Made by a program: the position numbers and the translations under genes. Shown here in pieces: positions 1 to 8,684 of a stretch of 64,000 nt of DNA. Origin of the DNA: Ectopseudomonas khazarica. Lineage in GTDB: Bacteria; Pseudomonadota; Gammaproteobacteria; Pseudomonadales; Pseudomonadaceae. A model generated the notes under the pieces. That model searched no databases. It worked only from the letters and a program-made list of their open reading frames with translations, and had not been told where the DNA came from. The stretch spans positions 248,001 to 312,000 of the forward strand of contig NZ_SBHZ01000001.1 in NCBI RefSeq assembly GCF_004521985.1, in the 5' to 3' direction. The first letter of the stretch is position 1, and the number at the start of each line of letters is the position of its first letter.

Positions 1-2
1 GG

Positions 3-413
3 GACAGCGTCAGCGTGATCAACACCGCGTTCACCGCGTCCATCGGCGAAGAGATTCCGGATATCCCGTTCTACACCCAGCCCTGGTTCTGGGACATCGT
101 CAAGCAGGTGCTCGGCGTACTGTTCATCCTGGTCCTGGTATTCGGCGTGCTGCGCCCGGTGCTGAACAACATCACCGGCGGCGGCAAGGGCGGCGAGCAG
201 GGCAAGGGCGGCGACGTGGAACTGGGCGAGATGGCCGGGCTGGATGGCGAGCTGTCCGACGACCGTGTCAGCCTGGGCGGGCCGCAGAGCATAATGCTCC
301 CCAGTCCCAGTGAGGGGTATGATGCACAACTGAACGCCATCAAGAGCCTGGTGGCGGAAGATCCGGGCCGCGTTGCCCAGGTAGTGAAAGAGTGGATCAA
401 CGCCGATGAGTGA
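3..413 (+). CDS. fliF: Flagellar MS-ring protein FliF, C-terminal end only
   Basis: Only the last ~136 residues are present; the gene begins before the window. FliF forms the membrane ring at the base of the flagellum. The fragment shows the second membrane helix (about FWDIVKQVLGVLFILVLVFG), then a Gly/Lys-rich linker. It ends in the helical tail (DAQLNAIKSLVAEDPGRVAQ) that in this family binds the N-terminal domain of FliG. Its stop codon overlaps the fliG start, as expected for a translationally coupled fliF-fliG pair. A GTG at 15 is internal and is not the real start. Confidence 0.95.
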   Translation, partial: DSVSVINTAFTASIGEEIPDIPFYTQPWFWDIVKQVLGVLFILVLVFGVLRPVLNNITGGGKGGEQGKGGDVELGEMAGLDGELSDDRVSLGGPQSIMLPSPSEGYDAQLNAIKSLVAEDPGRVAQVVKEWINADE

Positions 414-1422
414 CAATCGTACCGCTACCAAGCTGACCAAGGTCGACAAGGCCGCGATCCTGCTGCTGTCGCTGGGTGAGACCGATGCCGCGCAGGTGCT
501 GCGCCATCTCGGGCCCAAGGAAGTGCAGCGCGTCGGCGTGGCCATGGCCGGCATGCGCAACATCCACCGCGAGCAGGTCGAACAGGTGATGGGCGAGTTC
601 GTCGAGATCGTCGGCGACCAGACCAGCCTGGGCGTCGGTTCCGACGGCTACATCCGCAAGATGCTCACCGCGGCACTGGGCGAGGACAAGGCCGGCAACC
701 TGATCGACCGCATCCTGCTCGGCGGCAGCACCAGTGGCCTGGACAGCCTCAAGTGGATGGAGCCGCGTGCGGTGGCGGACGTGATCCGCTACGAGCACCC
801 GCAGATCCAGGCCATCGTCGTCGCCTACCTCGACCCGGACCAGGCCGGCGAAGTGCTCAGCCACTTCGATCACAAGGTGCGCCTGGACATCATCCTGCGC
901 GTGTCCTCGCTCAACACCGTGCAGCCTTCGGCGCTCAAGGAACTCAACCAGATTCTCGAGAAGCAGTTCTCCGGCAGCGCCAATACCTCGCGCGCCACCA
1001 TGGGCGGGGTCAAGCGTGCGGCGGACATCATGAACTTCCTCGACAGCTCGGTGGAAGGCCAGCTGATGGACTCGATCCGCGAGGTGGACGAAGACCTGTC
1101 GACGCAGATCGAGGACCTCATGTTCGTGTTCGACAACCTGGCGGACGTCGACGACCGCGGCATCCAGGCGCTGATGCGCGAGGTGTCGTCCGAGGTGCTG
1201 GTACTGGCCCTCAAGGGCGCCGACGATGCGATCAAGGAAAAGGTCTTCAAGAACATGTCCAAGCGCGCCGCGGAACTGCTGCGCGACGACCTGGAGGCCA
1301 AGGGGCCGGTACGCGTCAGCGACGTCGAAGCGGCGCAGAAGGAAATCCTCACCATCGCTCGCCGTATGGCCGAAGCCGGCGAGATCGTGCTCGGCGGCAA
1401 GGGCGGCGAGGAAATGGTCTAA
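406..1422 (+). CDS. fliG: Flagellar motor switch protein FliG
   Basis: 338 residues, the usual FliG length. FliG is the rotor component that touches the stator and transmits torque, sitting between FliF and FliM. The middle domain carries the EHPQ motif (EHPQIQAIVVAYL) used for FliM binding. The C-terminal domain has the charged helix (ALKGADDAIKEKVFKNMSKR, then RDDLEAKG) that faces the stators. The ATG overlaps the fliF stop (ATGAGTGA). fliH follows after 3 bp, so the genes are cotranscribed. Confidence 0.98.
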   Translation: MSDNRTATKLTKVDKAAILLLSLGETDAAQVLRHLGPKEVQRVGVAMAGMRNIHREQVEQVMGEFVEIVGDQTSLGVGSDGYIRKMLTAALGEDKAGNLIDRILLGGSTSGLDSLKWMEPRAVADVIRYEHPQIQAIVVAYLDPDQAGEVLSHFDHKVRLDIILRVSSLNTVQPSALKELNQILEKQFSGSANTSRATMGGVKRAADIMNFLDSSVEGQLMDSIREVDEDLSTQIEDLMFVFDNLADVDDRGIQALMREVSSEVLVLALKGADDAIKEKVFKNMSKRAAELLRDDLEAKGPVRVSDVEAAQKEILTIARRMAEAGEIVLGGKGGEEMV

Positions 1423-1425
1423 GCC

Positions 1426-2226
1426 ATGTCGGTGACCAAGGAGCCGGAGAGCGAGCTGATTCGTGCCAAGGATCTTGGCACGTTCGACCGTTGGGCATTG
1501 CCCAGTTTCGACCCGCCCGGAGATGCGCAGGCCGAAGCCGAGCCAGCCGTCGAAGAGCCGGCGCCGGCTGCCGAAGCGGACGTGGACGAGGCGGCGCAGG
1601 TCGAAGAGGTGGCGCTCGAGGATGTCAAACCCCTGACGCTCGACGAGGTGGAGGCGATCCGCCAGGACGCCTACAACGAAGGGTTCGCCACCGGCGAGAA
1701 GGACGGTTTTCATGCCGGCCAGCTCAAGGCCAAGCAGGAGGCCGACGCCGCCCTGGCGCTCAAGCTCGACGGCCTCGAGAAACTCATGCAACAGTTGCTG
1801 GAGCCGATCGCCGAGCAGGACCAGCAGGTCGAGGTCGCCCTGGTGCGCCTGGTCAGCCACATGGTGCGCGAGGTGATCCAGCGCGAGCTGAACACCGATT
1901 CCAGCCAGATTCGCCAGGTGTTGCGCGAGGCGCTCAAGCTGCTGCCAATGGGCGCGGACAACATCCGTATCCAGATCAACCCGCAGGACTTCGAGACGAT
2001 CAAGGCCCTGCGCGAGCGCCATGAAGAAGACTGGCGCATTCTCGAGGACGATGGCCTGCTGCCTGGCGGCTGCCGCATCGAGTCCGAGCACAGCCAGATC
2101 GACGCCAGCGTCGAAACGCGCATGGCACAGGCGCTCAAGCAGCTGTTCGAGCAACAGCGTGCACAGGCGACCCAGCCGCCCGAGGCGGACATCAACCTGG
2201 ACCTGGACAACCCCGATGCGCCTTGA
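1426..2226 (+). CDS. fliH: Flagellar export regulator FliH
   Basis: 266 residues. FliH dimerises and holds the export ATPase FliI at the C-ring and export gate. The N-terminal third is acidic and Ala/Pro/Glu-rich (about residues 25-65). A long helical region follows (about 75-140), then the globular C-terminal domain that binds FliI. Low sequence conservation is normal for the family; identity rests on length, composition and its position between fliG and fliI. Its last 11 bp overlap the fliI start. Confidence 0.95.
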   Translation: MSVTKEPESELIRAKDLGTFDRWALPSFDPPGDAQAEAEPAVEEPAPAAEADVDEAAQVEEVALEDVKPLTLDEVEAIRQDAYNEGFATGEKDGFHAGQLKAKQEADAALALKLDGLEKLMQQLLEPIAEQDQQVEVALVRLVSHMVREVIQRELNTDSSQIRQVLREALKLLPMGADNIRIQINPQDFETIKALRERHEEDWRILEDDGLLPGGCRIESEHSQIDASVETRMAQALKQLFEQQRAQATQPPEADINLDLDNPDAP

Positions 2227-3562
2227 CCGGGTGAGCTTCGCGCGGCGCCTGGAGGGCTACAGCGACGCCATCAACCTGCCCAGTCAGCCGATCCTCGAAG
2301 GCCGCCTGCTGCGCATGGTCGGCCTGACGCTGGAGGCCGAGGGGCTGCGCTCGGCAATCGGCAGCCGCTGCCTGGTGATCAACGATGACAGCTACCACCC
2401 GGTGCAGGTCGAGGCCGAGGTCATGGGCTTCTCCGGCGGCAAGATCTACCTGATGCCGGTCGGCAGTCTGGCCGGCATCGCGCCGGGCGCACGTGTCGTG
2501 CCGCTGCCGGATGCGGGCCGCCTGCCGATGGGCATGTCGATGCTCGGCCGGGTGCTCGATGGTGCCGGCAGGGCCCTGGACGGCAAGGGCGGCATGAAAG
2601 CCGAGGACTGGGTGCCGATGGATGGCCCCATGATCAACCCGCTCAACCGTGACCCCATCAGCCAGCCACTGGATGTCGGCATCCGCACCATCAACGGCCT
2701 GCTGACCGTCGGGCGTGGCCAGCGCCTGGGCCTGTTCGCCGGTACCGGCGTGGGCAAGTCGGTGTTGCTCGGGATGATGACCCGCTTCACCGAAGCCGAG
2801 ATCATCGTCGTCGGCCTGATCGGCGAACGTGGGCGCGAGGTGAAGGAGTTCATCGACGAAATCCTCGGCGAGGAGGGGCTCAAGCGTTCCGTCGTGGTCG
2901 CCTCGCCTGCCGACGATGCGCCGCTGATGCGCCTGCGTGCGGCGCAGTACTGCACGCGTATCGCCGAGTACTTTCGCGACAAGGGCAAGAACGTGCTGCT
3001 GCTGATGGATTCGCTGACCCGCTATGCCCAGGCCCAGCGGGAGATCGCCCTGGCCATCGGCGAGCCGCCCGCGACCAAGGGCTATCCACCGTCGGTGTTC
3101 GCCAAGCTGCCCAAGCTGGTCGAGCGTGCCGGCAATGCCGAGGCCGGCGGTGGTTCGATCACCGCGTTCTACACCGTGCTGAGCGAAGGCGATGACCAGC
3201 AGGACCCCATCGCCGATGCGGCGCGCGGTGTGCTCGACGGGCACTTCGTCCTGTCCCGCCGGCTGGCCGAGGAGGGGCATTATCCGGCCATCGACATCGA
3301 GTCCTCCATCAGCCGGGTGATGCCGCAGGTGGTGCCCGCCGAGCAGCTCAAGCAGGCGCAGCGCTTCAAACAGCTGTGGTCGCGCTTCCAGCAGAGCCGC
3401 GACCTGATCAGCGTCGGTGCCTACGTCCCTGGTGGCGACGCCGATACCGACCTGGCCATCGCGCGGCAGCCGCAGATGGCCCAGTACCTGCGTCAGGGGC
3501 TCGGCGAGAGCGTCGGCATGGCGCAGAGTCGCGAACAACTGGCCGGTGTGCTGGGGCAGTGA
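2216..3562 (+). CDS. fliI: Flagellum-specific ATPase FliI
   Basis: 448 residues from the ATG at 2216, chosen because it begins [15 protein letters not shown] and gives the usual family length. Longer in-frame readings run into fliH. FliI is the F1-beta-like ATPase of flagellar type III export. Walker A (GTGVGKS) is near residue 178, and the Walker B strand ([20 protein letters not shown]) is near residue 260. The ERGREV segment lies between them. It overlaps fliH by 11 bp. Confidence 0.97.
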   Translation: MRLDRVSFARRLEGYSDAINLPSQPILEGRLLRMVGLTLEAEGLRSAIGSRCLVINDDSYHPVQVEAEVMGFSGGKIYLMPVGSLAGIAPGARVVPLPDAGRLPMGMSMLGRVLDGAGRALDGKGGMKAEDWVPMDGPMINPLNRDPISQPLDVGIRTINGLLTVGRGQRLGLFAGTGVGKSVLLGMMTRFTEAEIIVVGLIGERGREVKEFIDEILGEEGLKRSVVVASPADDAPLMRLRAAQYCTRIAEYFRDKGKNVLLLMDSLTRYAQAQREIALAIGEPPATKGYPPSVFAKLPKLVERAGNAEAGGGSITAFYTVLSEGDDQQDPIADAARGVLDGHFVLSRRLAEEGHYPAIDIESSISRVMPQVVPAEQLKQAQRFKQLWSRFQQSRDLISVGAYVPGGDADTDLAIARQPQMAQYLRQGLGESVGMAQSREQLAGVLGQ

Positions 3563-3629
3563 CGGGGCAAGACATGGTTCCTGAGCCGACGCTGCGCCGC
3601 CTGGACGCTGCCGCAGGGGGCGCTGCGGC

Positions 3630-4079
3630 ATGAGCCTGAGTCGGGCCAAGCGCCTGCAGCCGGTGGTCGACATGGCGGAGAAGGCCGAGCGCGAGGCCGC
3701 CCGCCAGCTGGGACACTGCCGGGGCCTGGTCGGCCAGGCCGAAGCCAAGCTGGGCGAGCTGGAGCGCTTTCGTGGCGATTACCAGCAGCAGTGGATCAGC
3801 GAAGGCAGCAAGGGCGTCTCCGGGCAGTGGCTGATGAACTATCAGCGCTTTCTCTCGCAGCTGGAGACGGCCGTCGGGCAGCAGCAGCAGAGTCTCGAAT
3901 GGCACCGCGCCAACATGGAGAAGGCTCGGGCGCTCTGGCAGCAGCGCTACGCGCGGCTGGAAGGGCTGCGCAAGCTGGTCCAGCGCTACATCGATGAGGC
4001 GCGTCTGGCCGAGGATCGACGCGAGCAGAAGCTGCTCGATGAGCTGGCGCAGCGCCTGATCGATCGCGGCGAACCCTGA
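3630..4079 (+). CDS. fliJ: Flagellar export chaperone/stalk protein FliJ
   Basis: 149 residues, almost entirely predicted coiled coil and rich in Gln, Arg and Glu, typical of FliJ. FliJ is the central stalk of the FliHIJ ATPase and escorts export chaperones to FlhA. It lies 67 bp after fliI on the same strand. The ATG at 3630 is the first good start. Confidence 0.92.
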   Translation: MSLSRAKRLQPVVDMAEKAEREAARQLGHCRGLVGQAEAKLGELERFRGDYQQQWISEGSKGVSGQWLMNYQRFLSQLETAVGQQQQSLEWHRANMEKARALWQQRYARLEGLRKLVQRYIDEARLAEDRREQKLLDELAQRLIDRGEP

Positions 4080-4163
4080 ACGGAGTTGTTTCGGCGCCGG
4101 GCAGGTGCTACACCTTGAGACGTGAACCACCTTATCTGGCAGAGTCTCGACAAAGGAGTAGAC

Positions 4164-4469
4164 ATGGCCATTACCTCGCAACCGTCCGCGGACGGGCAAG
4201 AGCTGACCATCGTGATTCGAGGACGCTTCGACTTCGCCTCCCACCAGGAATTCCGTGACGCCTACGAGCGCGTCAACATCACGCCCAAGCGCTATCAGGT
4301 CGACCTGCGCGACACCAGCTACCTGGACAGCTCGGCGCTGGGCATGCTCCTGCTGCTGCGCGACCATGCCGGTGGCGATGCTGCGGAGATCCGCCTGCTC
4401 AACTGCAGTAGCGATGTTCGCAAGATCCTCGCTATTTCCAACTTCGAGCAGTTGTTCCAGATCACCTGA
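4164..4469 (+). CDS. hsbA: HsbA-like anti-anti-sigma factor (STAS domain)
   Basis: 101 residues from the ATG at 4164, preceded by an AAAGGAG ribosome binding site; a longer reading from 4122 lacks one. It is a single STAS domain. The phosphorylatable serine lies in the DSSALG motif at Ser56-57. In P. aeruginosa HsbA is phosphorylated and dephosphorylated by HsbR and binds either FlgM (freeing FliA) or the diguanylate cyclase HsbD, linking HptB signalling to swimming or biofilm. The adjacent hsbR-like and hptB-like genes support the name. Confidence 0.9.
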   Translation: MAITSQPSADGQELTIVIRGRFDFASHQEFRDAYERVNITPKRYQVDLRDTSYLDSSALGMLLLLRDHAGGDAAEIRLLNCSSDVRKILAISNFEQLFQIT

Positions 4470-4471
4470 GC

Positions 4472-6160
4472 ATGCCTGATCGTCTGTCGATCCTGATTGC
4501 CGAGGACAACGCGGCCGATCGCATGCTGCTGTCGACCATCGTCAGTCGCCAGGGGCATCGCGTGACGACCGCCAGCAATGGCCTCGAGGCGGTCGCCCTG
4601 TTCGAGCTGGAACGTCCGCACCTGGTGCTGATGGACGCGCTGATGCCGGTGATGGATGGCTTCGAGGCGGCCCGGCGGATCAAGCAGAAGACCGGCGAGG
4701 CGCTGGTTCCGATCATCTTTCTCACCTCGCTGACCGAGGGCGAGGCGCTGGTTCGCTGCCTGGAGGCCGGTGGCGACGATTTTCTCGCCAAGCCCTACAA
4801 CCGGGTGATCCTGGAGGCCAAGATCGGCGCCATGGATCGCCTGCGCCGCCTGCACGACACGGTGTTGCAGCAGCGCGACCTGATCGCCCGGCACAACGAG
4901 CACCTGCTGCGCGAGCAGCACGTGGCCAAGGCGGTGTTCGACAAGGTGGCGCACTCCGGCTGCCTGGCCGCGCCGAACATACGCTACCTGCAATCGCCCT
5001 ACGCGCTGTTCAACGGTGACCTGCTGCTGGCGGCCTACAAGCCGTCGGGCGGCATGCACGTGATGCTTGGCGATTTCACCGGCCACGGATTGCCGGCGGC
5101 CATCGGTGCGATGCCGCTGGCCGAGGTGTTCTATGGCATGACCGCCAAGGGCCATGCGCTCGCCGAGATCCTTCGCGAGATCAACGCCAAGCTCAAGCGC
5201 ATCCTGCCGGTGGGGGTGTTCTGTTGCGCCACCATGCTCAACATCAGCAGCAAGCGCGGTCTGCTGGAGGTGTGGAACGGCGGCCTGCCCGACGGCTACC
5301 TGCTGCATGCCGATGGCCGGCCGCGGCAGCCGCTGGTATCGCGCCACCTGCCGCTGGGCATTCTCGACCCCGCCGCGTTCAGCGATCGTTGCGAGGTCTA
5401 TCCGCTGGAGCTGGGCGATCGGGTCTTCCTGCTCAGCGACGGCGTGCTGGAGGCCTGCGATCAGCAGGGCGAGCTGTTCGGCGAGCAGCGCCTGCTCGAG
5501 CTGCTGGACGCCAACCGCCAGCCACCGGCGTTGTTCGAGGAAATCCAGCGGGCGCTGGTGGCGTTTCGTGGCGAGCAGCAGGACGACGTCAGCATGGTTC
5601 AGGTCGGGATGCCCGAGGATGACGGGCGCCCCCGGCCGCTGGCGTTCGCCGACAGTGGCTTGAGCAGTGCGCAGGACTGGTCCGCGACTTTCGAGTTTCG
5701 GGCGCACAGCCTGCGGCATTTCAATCCCTTGCCGTACCTGCTGCAGCTGCTGCTCGACGTGCAGGCGCTGAGGCCGCGTGGTGGCGAGCTGTACACCGTG
5801 CTTGCCGAGCTCTACTCCAACGCGCTGGAGCATGGCGTGATGGGCCTGGACTCCTCGTTGAAGCGCGATGCCAGCGGTTTTGCCGAATACTACCGCGAGC
5901 GCCGCCTGCGCCTGGGCGCGCTGCAGGATGGCTACGTGCGTTTTCACCTGCAGATGCTGCCCGAAGGGGCCGGTGGTCGGCTGATCATCCGGGTCGAGGA
6001 CAGCGGGCCGGGATTCGACCCGGACGAGGTCGATGCGGCCGGTGATGAAGCCCTGTGTGGGCGCGGTCTGGGCCTGGTTCGCCAGCTCAGTGATGGTTTT
6101 GGCCTTTGCGCGGATGGCCGGGGCGTCAGCGTGGAGTTTTGCTGGTCTGCTGAGGCATAA
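4472..6160 (+). CDS. hsbR: HsbR-like response regulator with PP2C phosphatase and kinase domains
   Basis: 562 residues. Domains in order: receiver domain (about 5-120, phospho-acceptor Asp55 in LVLMDALMP); a short coiled linker; SpoIIE/PP2C-type phosphatase (about 175-390, GDFTGHGLPAA and LLSDGVLEA); and a HATPase anti-sigma-type kinase domain (about 410-555, LAELYSNALEHG and VEDSGPGFDP). This is the HsbR layout: it receives phosphate from HptB and sets the phosphorylation state of HsbA. It starts 2 bp after the hsbA stop. Confidence 0.92.
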   Translation: MPDRLSILIAEDNAADRMLLSTIVSRQGHRVTTASNGLEAVALFELERPHLVLMDALMPVMDGFEAARRIKQKTGEALVPIIFLTSLTEGEALVRCLEAGGDDFLAKPYNRVILEAKIGAMDRLRRLHDTVLQQRDLIARHNEHLLREQHVAKAVFDKVAHSGCLAAPNIRYLQSPYALFNGDLLLAAYKPSGGMHVMLGDFTGHGLPAAIGAMPLAEVFYGMTAKGHALAEILREINAKLKRILPVGVFCCATMLNISSKRGLLEVWNGGLPDGYLLHADGRPRQPLVSRHLPLGILDPAAFSDRCEVYPLELGDRVFLLSDGVLEACDQQGELFGEQRLLELLDANRQPPALFEEIQRALVAFRGEQQDDVSMVQVGMPEDDGRPRPLAFADSGLSSAQDWSATFEFRAHSLRHFNPLPYLLQLLLDVQALRPRGGELYTVLAELYSNALEHGVMGLDSSLKRDASGFAEYYRERRLRLGALQDGYVRFHLQMLPEGAGGRLIIRVEDSGPGFDPDEVDAAGDEALCGRGLGLVRQLSDGFGLCADGRGVSVEFCWSAEA

Positions 6161-6190
6161 TGCCAGTCCTGTCGTTCAGGGAGTGACCCG

Positions 6191-6544
6191 TTGTCCGATA
6201 TCCATCTCGACGATGCCGTCCTGGCAGCCCTGCAGGACGTTATGGAAGCCGAATATCCGGCGTTGCTCGATACCTTCGTGGCTGACTCCGAGGAGCGCGT
6301 GCGCCTGCTGCGCGAGGCCGAGGCGCAGGGCGACCCGCAGGGGCTGCGCCTGGCTGCGCACAGCTTCAAGGGCAGCTGCAGCAACATGGGCGCGGTGATG
6401 CTGTCCGGCCTGTGCAAGGAGCTCGAAGACGCCGGGCGGCGCGAGGCGATGGAGCTGGCGCCGGCCTTGATCGAGCAGATCGAGCGCGAGTTCGCCATCG
6501 TCCGCATCCTGCTCAAATCCGAGCGCCAGCGTTATCGCGTCTAG
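6191..6544 (+). CDS. hptB: Histidine phosphotransfer protein HptB
   Basis: 117 residues read from a TTG codon (SDIHLDDAVLAALQ follows) preceded by a CAGGGAG ribosome binding site; no ATG or GTG fits. It is a single Hpt domain with the phosphorylated His57 in AAHSFKGSCSNMGA. HptB relays phosphate from hybrid sensor kinases to HsbR in the Gac-linked motility/biofilm switch. It follows hsbR after 30 bp. Confidence 0.9.
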   Translation: MSDIHLDDAVLAALQDVMEAEYPALLDTFVADSEERVRLLREAEAQGDPQGLRLAAHSFKGSCSNMGAVMLSGLCKELEDAGRREAMELAPALIEQIEREFAIVRILLKSERQRYRV

Positions 6545-6558
6545 GCGATTGCACGAGT

Positions 6559-6574
6559 TGGCCCGTCCTTTGCT
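6559..6574 (+). promoter_or_regulatory. Sigma-54 (RpoN) promoter upstream of fliK
   Basis: TGGCCCGTCCTTTGCT matches the -24/-12 consensus TGGCACG-N4-TTGCW, with the GG and GC pairs exactly 12 bp apart. Transcription would begin near 6585, giving a ~26-base leader to the fliK ATG at 6611. FleQ/RpoN control of such flagellar operons is established in P. aeruginosa; control here is inferred. Confidence 0.7.
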
Positions 6575-6610
6575 CTGATACCGTCACGACCCATTAGACG
6601 GAGAGCGTCC

Positions 6611-7849
6611 ATGTCCGCGTTGCCCGATCTGCGCCTGCAGGCCACGCCTGAGGTTAAGAGCAAAGCGAAGCAGCCGGCTAAAGCGCCGGAGCCCAGCAAG
6701 AACGGTGCTTCCAGCTTTGCCGAGGTATATGCCAAGGAGCGCCAGGCCAAGCCTGGCGAGCGTGCTGGCAATGCCGAGAAGCCCAAGCAAGAGCAGAGCA
6801 ACGGCCCGGCTACGGCCGAGGCCGACGCTGCCACGGCTGCCGCTGAGCAGCCGGAGGTTGCCGCCTCCGGCAATTCCTTGCCGAGTGAGGAAACCGGGGA
6901 GGAGGAACTCGACCCGTTGCTGGCGATGGCCCTGGGCGGTATGCAGCCGCAAACCGAGGAGGCCGCGCTCCCCGATGAGGAGCTGGAGCCCGCGGCGCTG
7001 GTGATAACCGGTGCCGCCGCCGCTGCCGCTGGCGAAGAGGCCGGGCCGGTGACGGAGGAAGAGGGGCTCGACCCGCTGGCGCTGCTCGATTCGCAGCCGG
7101 AGGAACTGGCGGTCAAGCCTACGCCGGTGCAGGAGGCTGTCAGCAAGAGCACCAAGACCGTGGCCAGTGCCGATTTCGCCGCCGCCATGGCCGCCATGGG
7201 CAAGGGCGAGGAGTCGACCACGACGACTGACGAGTCCACCCTGGACCTGCCGCTGGAGAGCCTGGCCAAGGATGTCCAGGACAGCCTGAAGGACAGCGTC
7301 CAGCCCAATCGTCCGGATCAGTTCGTCAGCAAGCTCAGTGCGCTGACCCAGGCCCTCAACCAGCAGACCAACGCTGCGCAGCGTCTGCCGCTGGTACCCG
7401 GCCAGCCGGTGGCCATGCAGCAGGCCGGCTGGAGCGAGGCGGTGGTCGATCGGGTCATGTGGCTGTCCAGCCAGAACCTCAAGTCTGCCGAGATCCAGCT
7501 CGACCCGGCGGACCTGGGGCGCCTCGAAGTGCGGGTGCACATGACTCAGGACCAGGCCCAGGTCACCTTCGCCAGCCCCAACGCCGGTGTGCGTGATGCG
7601 CTGGAAGGGCAGATGCATCGCTTGCGCGAGATGTTCGCGCAACAGGGCATGAACCTGGCCGATGCCAACGTTTCCGACCAGTCGCTGAACCGTGGCTGGC
7701 AGGGGCAAGGCCAGGGCGAGGGCGGGCGCGGCGGTTCCGGCGCGCGCGATGGCCTGTTTGGCGGTGACGAGGGGCAGGCCGTCGGTCATCAGGAAATCCG
7801 CAGCGATCGCCTGAGCAGTGGTCGGGGGCTCGTCGATTACTACGCGTGA
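6611..7849 (+). CDS. fliK: Flagellar hook-length control protein FliK
   Basis: 412 residues. The N-terminal ~230 residues are low complexity, rich in Ala, Glu, Pro and Lys, as in FliK molecular rulers. The C-terminal Flg_hook domain (about 275-375) is recognisable by IQLDPADLGRLEVRVHMTQD and by the following amphipathic segment up to the Gly-rich tail. FliK measures the hook and switches FlhB export specificity. The start has a GGAGAG ribosome binding site, and a sigma-54 promoter lies just upstream. Confidence 0.93.
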   Translation: MSALPDLRLQATPEVKSKAKQPAKAPEPSKNGASSFAEVYAKERQAKPGERAGNAEKPKQEQSNGPATAEADAATAAAEQPEVAASGNSLPSEETGEEELDPLLAMALGGMQPQTEEAALPDEELEPAALVITGAAAAAAGEEAGPVTEEEGLDPLALLDSQPEELAVKPTPVQEAVSKSTKTVASADFAAAMAAMGKGEESTTTTDESTLDLPLESLAKDVQDSLKDSVQPNRPDQFVSKLSALTQALNQQTNAAQRLPLVPGQPVAMQQAGWSEAVVDRVMWLSSQNLKSAEIQLDPADLGRLEVRVHMTQDQAQVTFASPNAGVRDALEGQMHRLREMFAQQGMNLADANVSDQSLNRGWQGQGQGEGGRGGSGARDGLFGGDEGQAVGHQEIRSDRLSSGRGLVDYYA

Positions 7850-7972
7850 TACGTAGCCGAAACGCTGCGGTCCTGGCCCGCTGCGCGGCAGCGGCGGCCG
7901 CCTGGCGGGAGCGAAACGAGCGCCACGCCACAAACCGCCGGCTCCGATGTTCGGCGTGACTCCGCTAGACTT

Positions 7973-8013
7973 GCAATCGCCCGGGTAGCCATTCAGGCAA
8001 CCCGGGCGATTGC
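7973..8013 (+). terminator. Strong stem-loop between fliK and fliL
   Basis: GCAATCGCCCGGGT (7973-7986) and its exact reverse complement (8000-8013) form a 14-bp stem around a 13-base loop. There is no long T run after it (ATTTGAG), so it is not a classical terminator. It could still end fliK transcription or act in mRNA stability. The rest of 7850-8150 shows no gene, only this hairpin and the fliL promoter. Confidence 0.45.
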
Positions 8014-8084
8014 ATTTGAGGTGACAGCAAGAGGCTGGCGCTGTTAAATCCGCAGCCCGGAGTTAGACAAGCCTGCTCATATGC

Positions 8085-8100
8085 TGGCATAACACTTGCT
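8085..8100 (+). promoter_or_regulatory. Sigma-54 (RpoN) promoter of the fliL-flhB operon
   Basis: TGGCATAACACTTGCT has GG and GC 12 bp apart and matches TGGCAY-N5-TTGCT. Transcription would start near 8111, 40 bases before the fliL ATG. No other promoter-like gap occurs before flhB, so it probably drives fliLMNOPQR-flhB. Confidence 0.62.
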
Positions 8101-8150
8101 CTTAACCCTTTGAAAGCGGACAAAACTCCGACAAGTGACGGATTATTGGC

Positions 8151-8672
8151 ATGGCTAAGAAAGAAGCGGCACCTGCGGCCGAGGGACAACCCGCCGGCAA
8201 GAGCAAGCTCAAACTCATCATTCTCATCGTGGTGGGCCTGTTGCTGGCTGTCGGCCTGTCCGTTGGCGGTACCTGGTTCATTCTCAGCAAGGGCGACAAG
8301 TCCGAGGAGCATGCGGCCAGCGAAGCCGAGGCGCCTGCCGCCCCGGGGCACCAGCCGGCGCTGTATCAGGACCTGATGCCGGCCTTCGTCGTCAACTTCA
8401 ACTACCAGGGGCGCACCCGCTACCTGCAGCTCAGCATGGCGCTGATGGGGCGCGACGCTGCCGGGATGGAGAAGCTCAAGGTGCACATGCCGGTGCTGCG
8501 CAACCAGTTGGTGATGCTGCTCGCCGGTCAGGATTTCGCCGCGTTGCAGACGCCGCTGGGCAAGGAGATGCTCCTGCAGCAGGCGCTGGCCAGCGTACAG
8601 GAGCTGGCCCAGAAGGAAACCGGCAGCACTGTGGTCGAGCAGGTGCTGTTCACCAATTTCGTGTTGCAGTAG
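8151..8672 (+). CDS. fliL: Flagellar basal body-associated protein FliL
   Basis: 173 residues. A short Lys/Ala-rich cytoplasmic tail is followed by one membrane helix (about residues 20-46, LKLIILIVVGLLLAVGLSVG). A periplasmic domain follows (about 70-173) containing the FVVNFNY strand. FliL rings surround stator units and help torque generation. It is the first gene of the operon running to flhB and ends 12 bp before fliM. Confidence 0.95.
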   Translation: MAKKEAAPAAEGQPAGKSKLKLIILIVVGLLLAVGLSVGGTWFILSKGDKSEEHAASEAEAPAAPGHQPALYQDLMPAFVVNFNYQGRTRYLQLSMALMGRDAAGMEKLKVHMPVLRNQLVMLLAGQDFAALQTPLGKEMLLQQALASVQELAQKETGSTVVEQVLFTNFVLQ

Positions 8673-8684
8673 CGGGAGCCGAAC

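Noticed and set aside
397..2154. Long minus-strand open frame opposite fliG/fliH; similar ones at 2192-3748, 13761-15533, 20126-22234 and 33279-35303
   Set aside because: They mirror real genes on the other strand, have low-complexity His/Gln/Arg-rich translations and no family features; expected from high GC bias.
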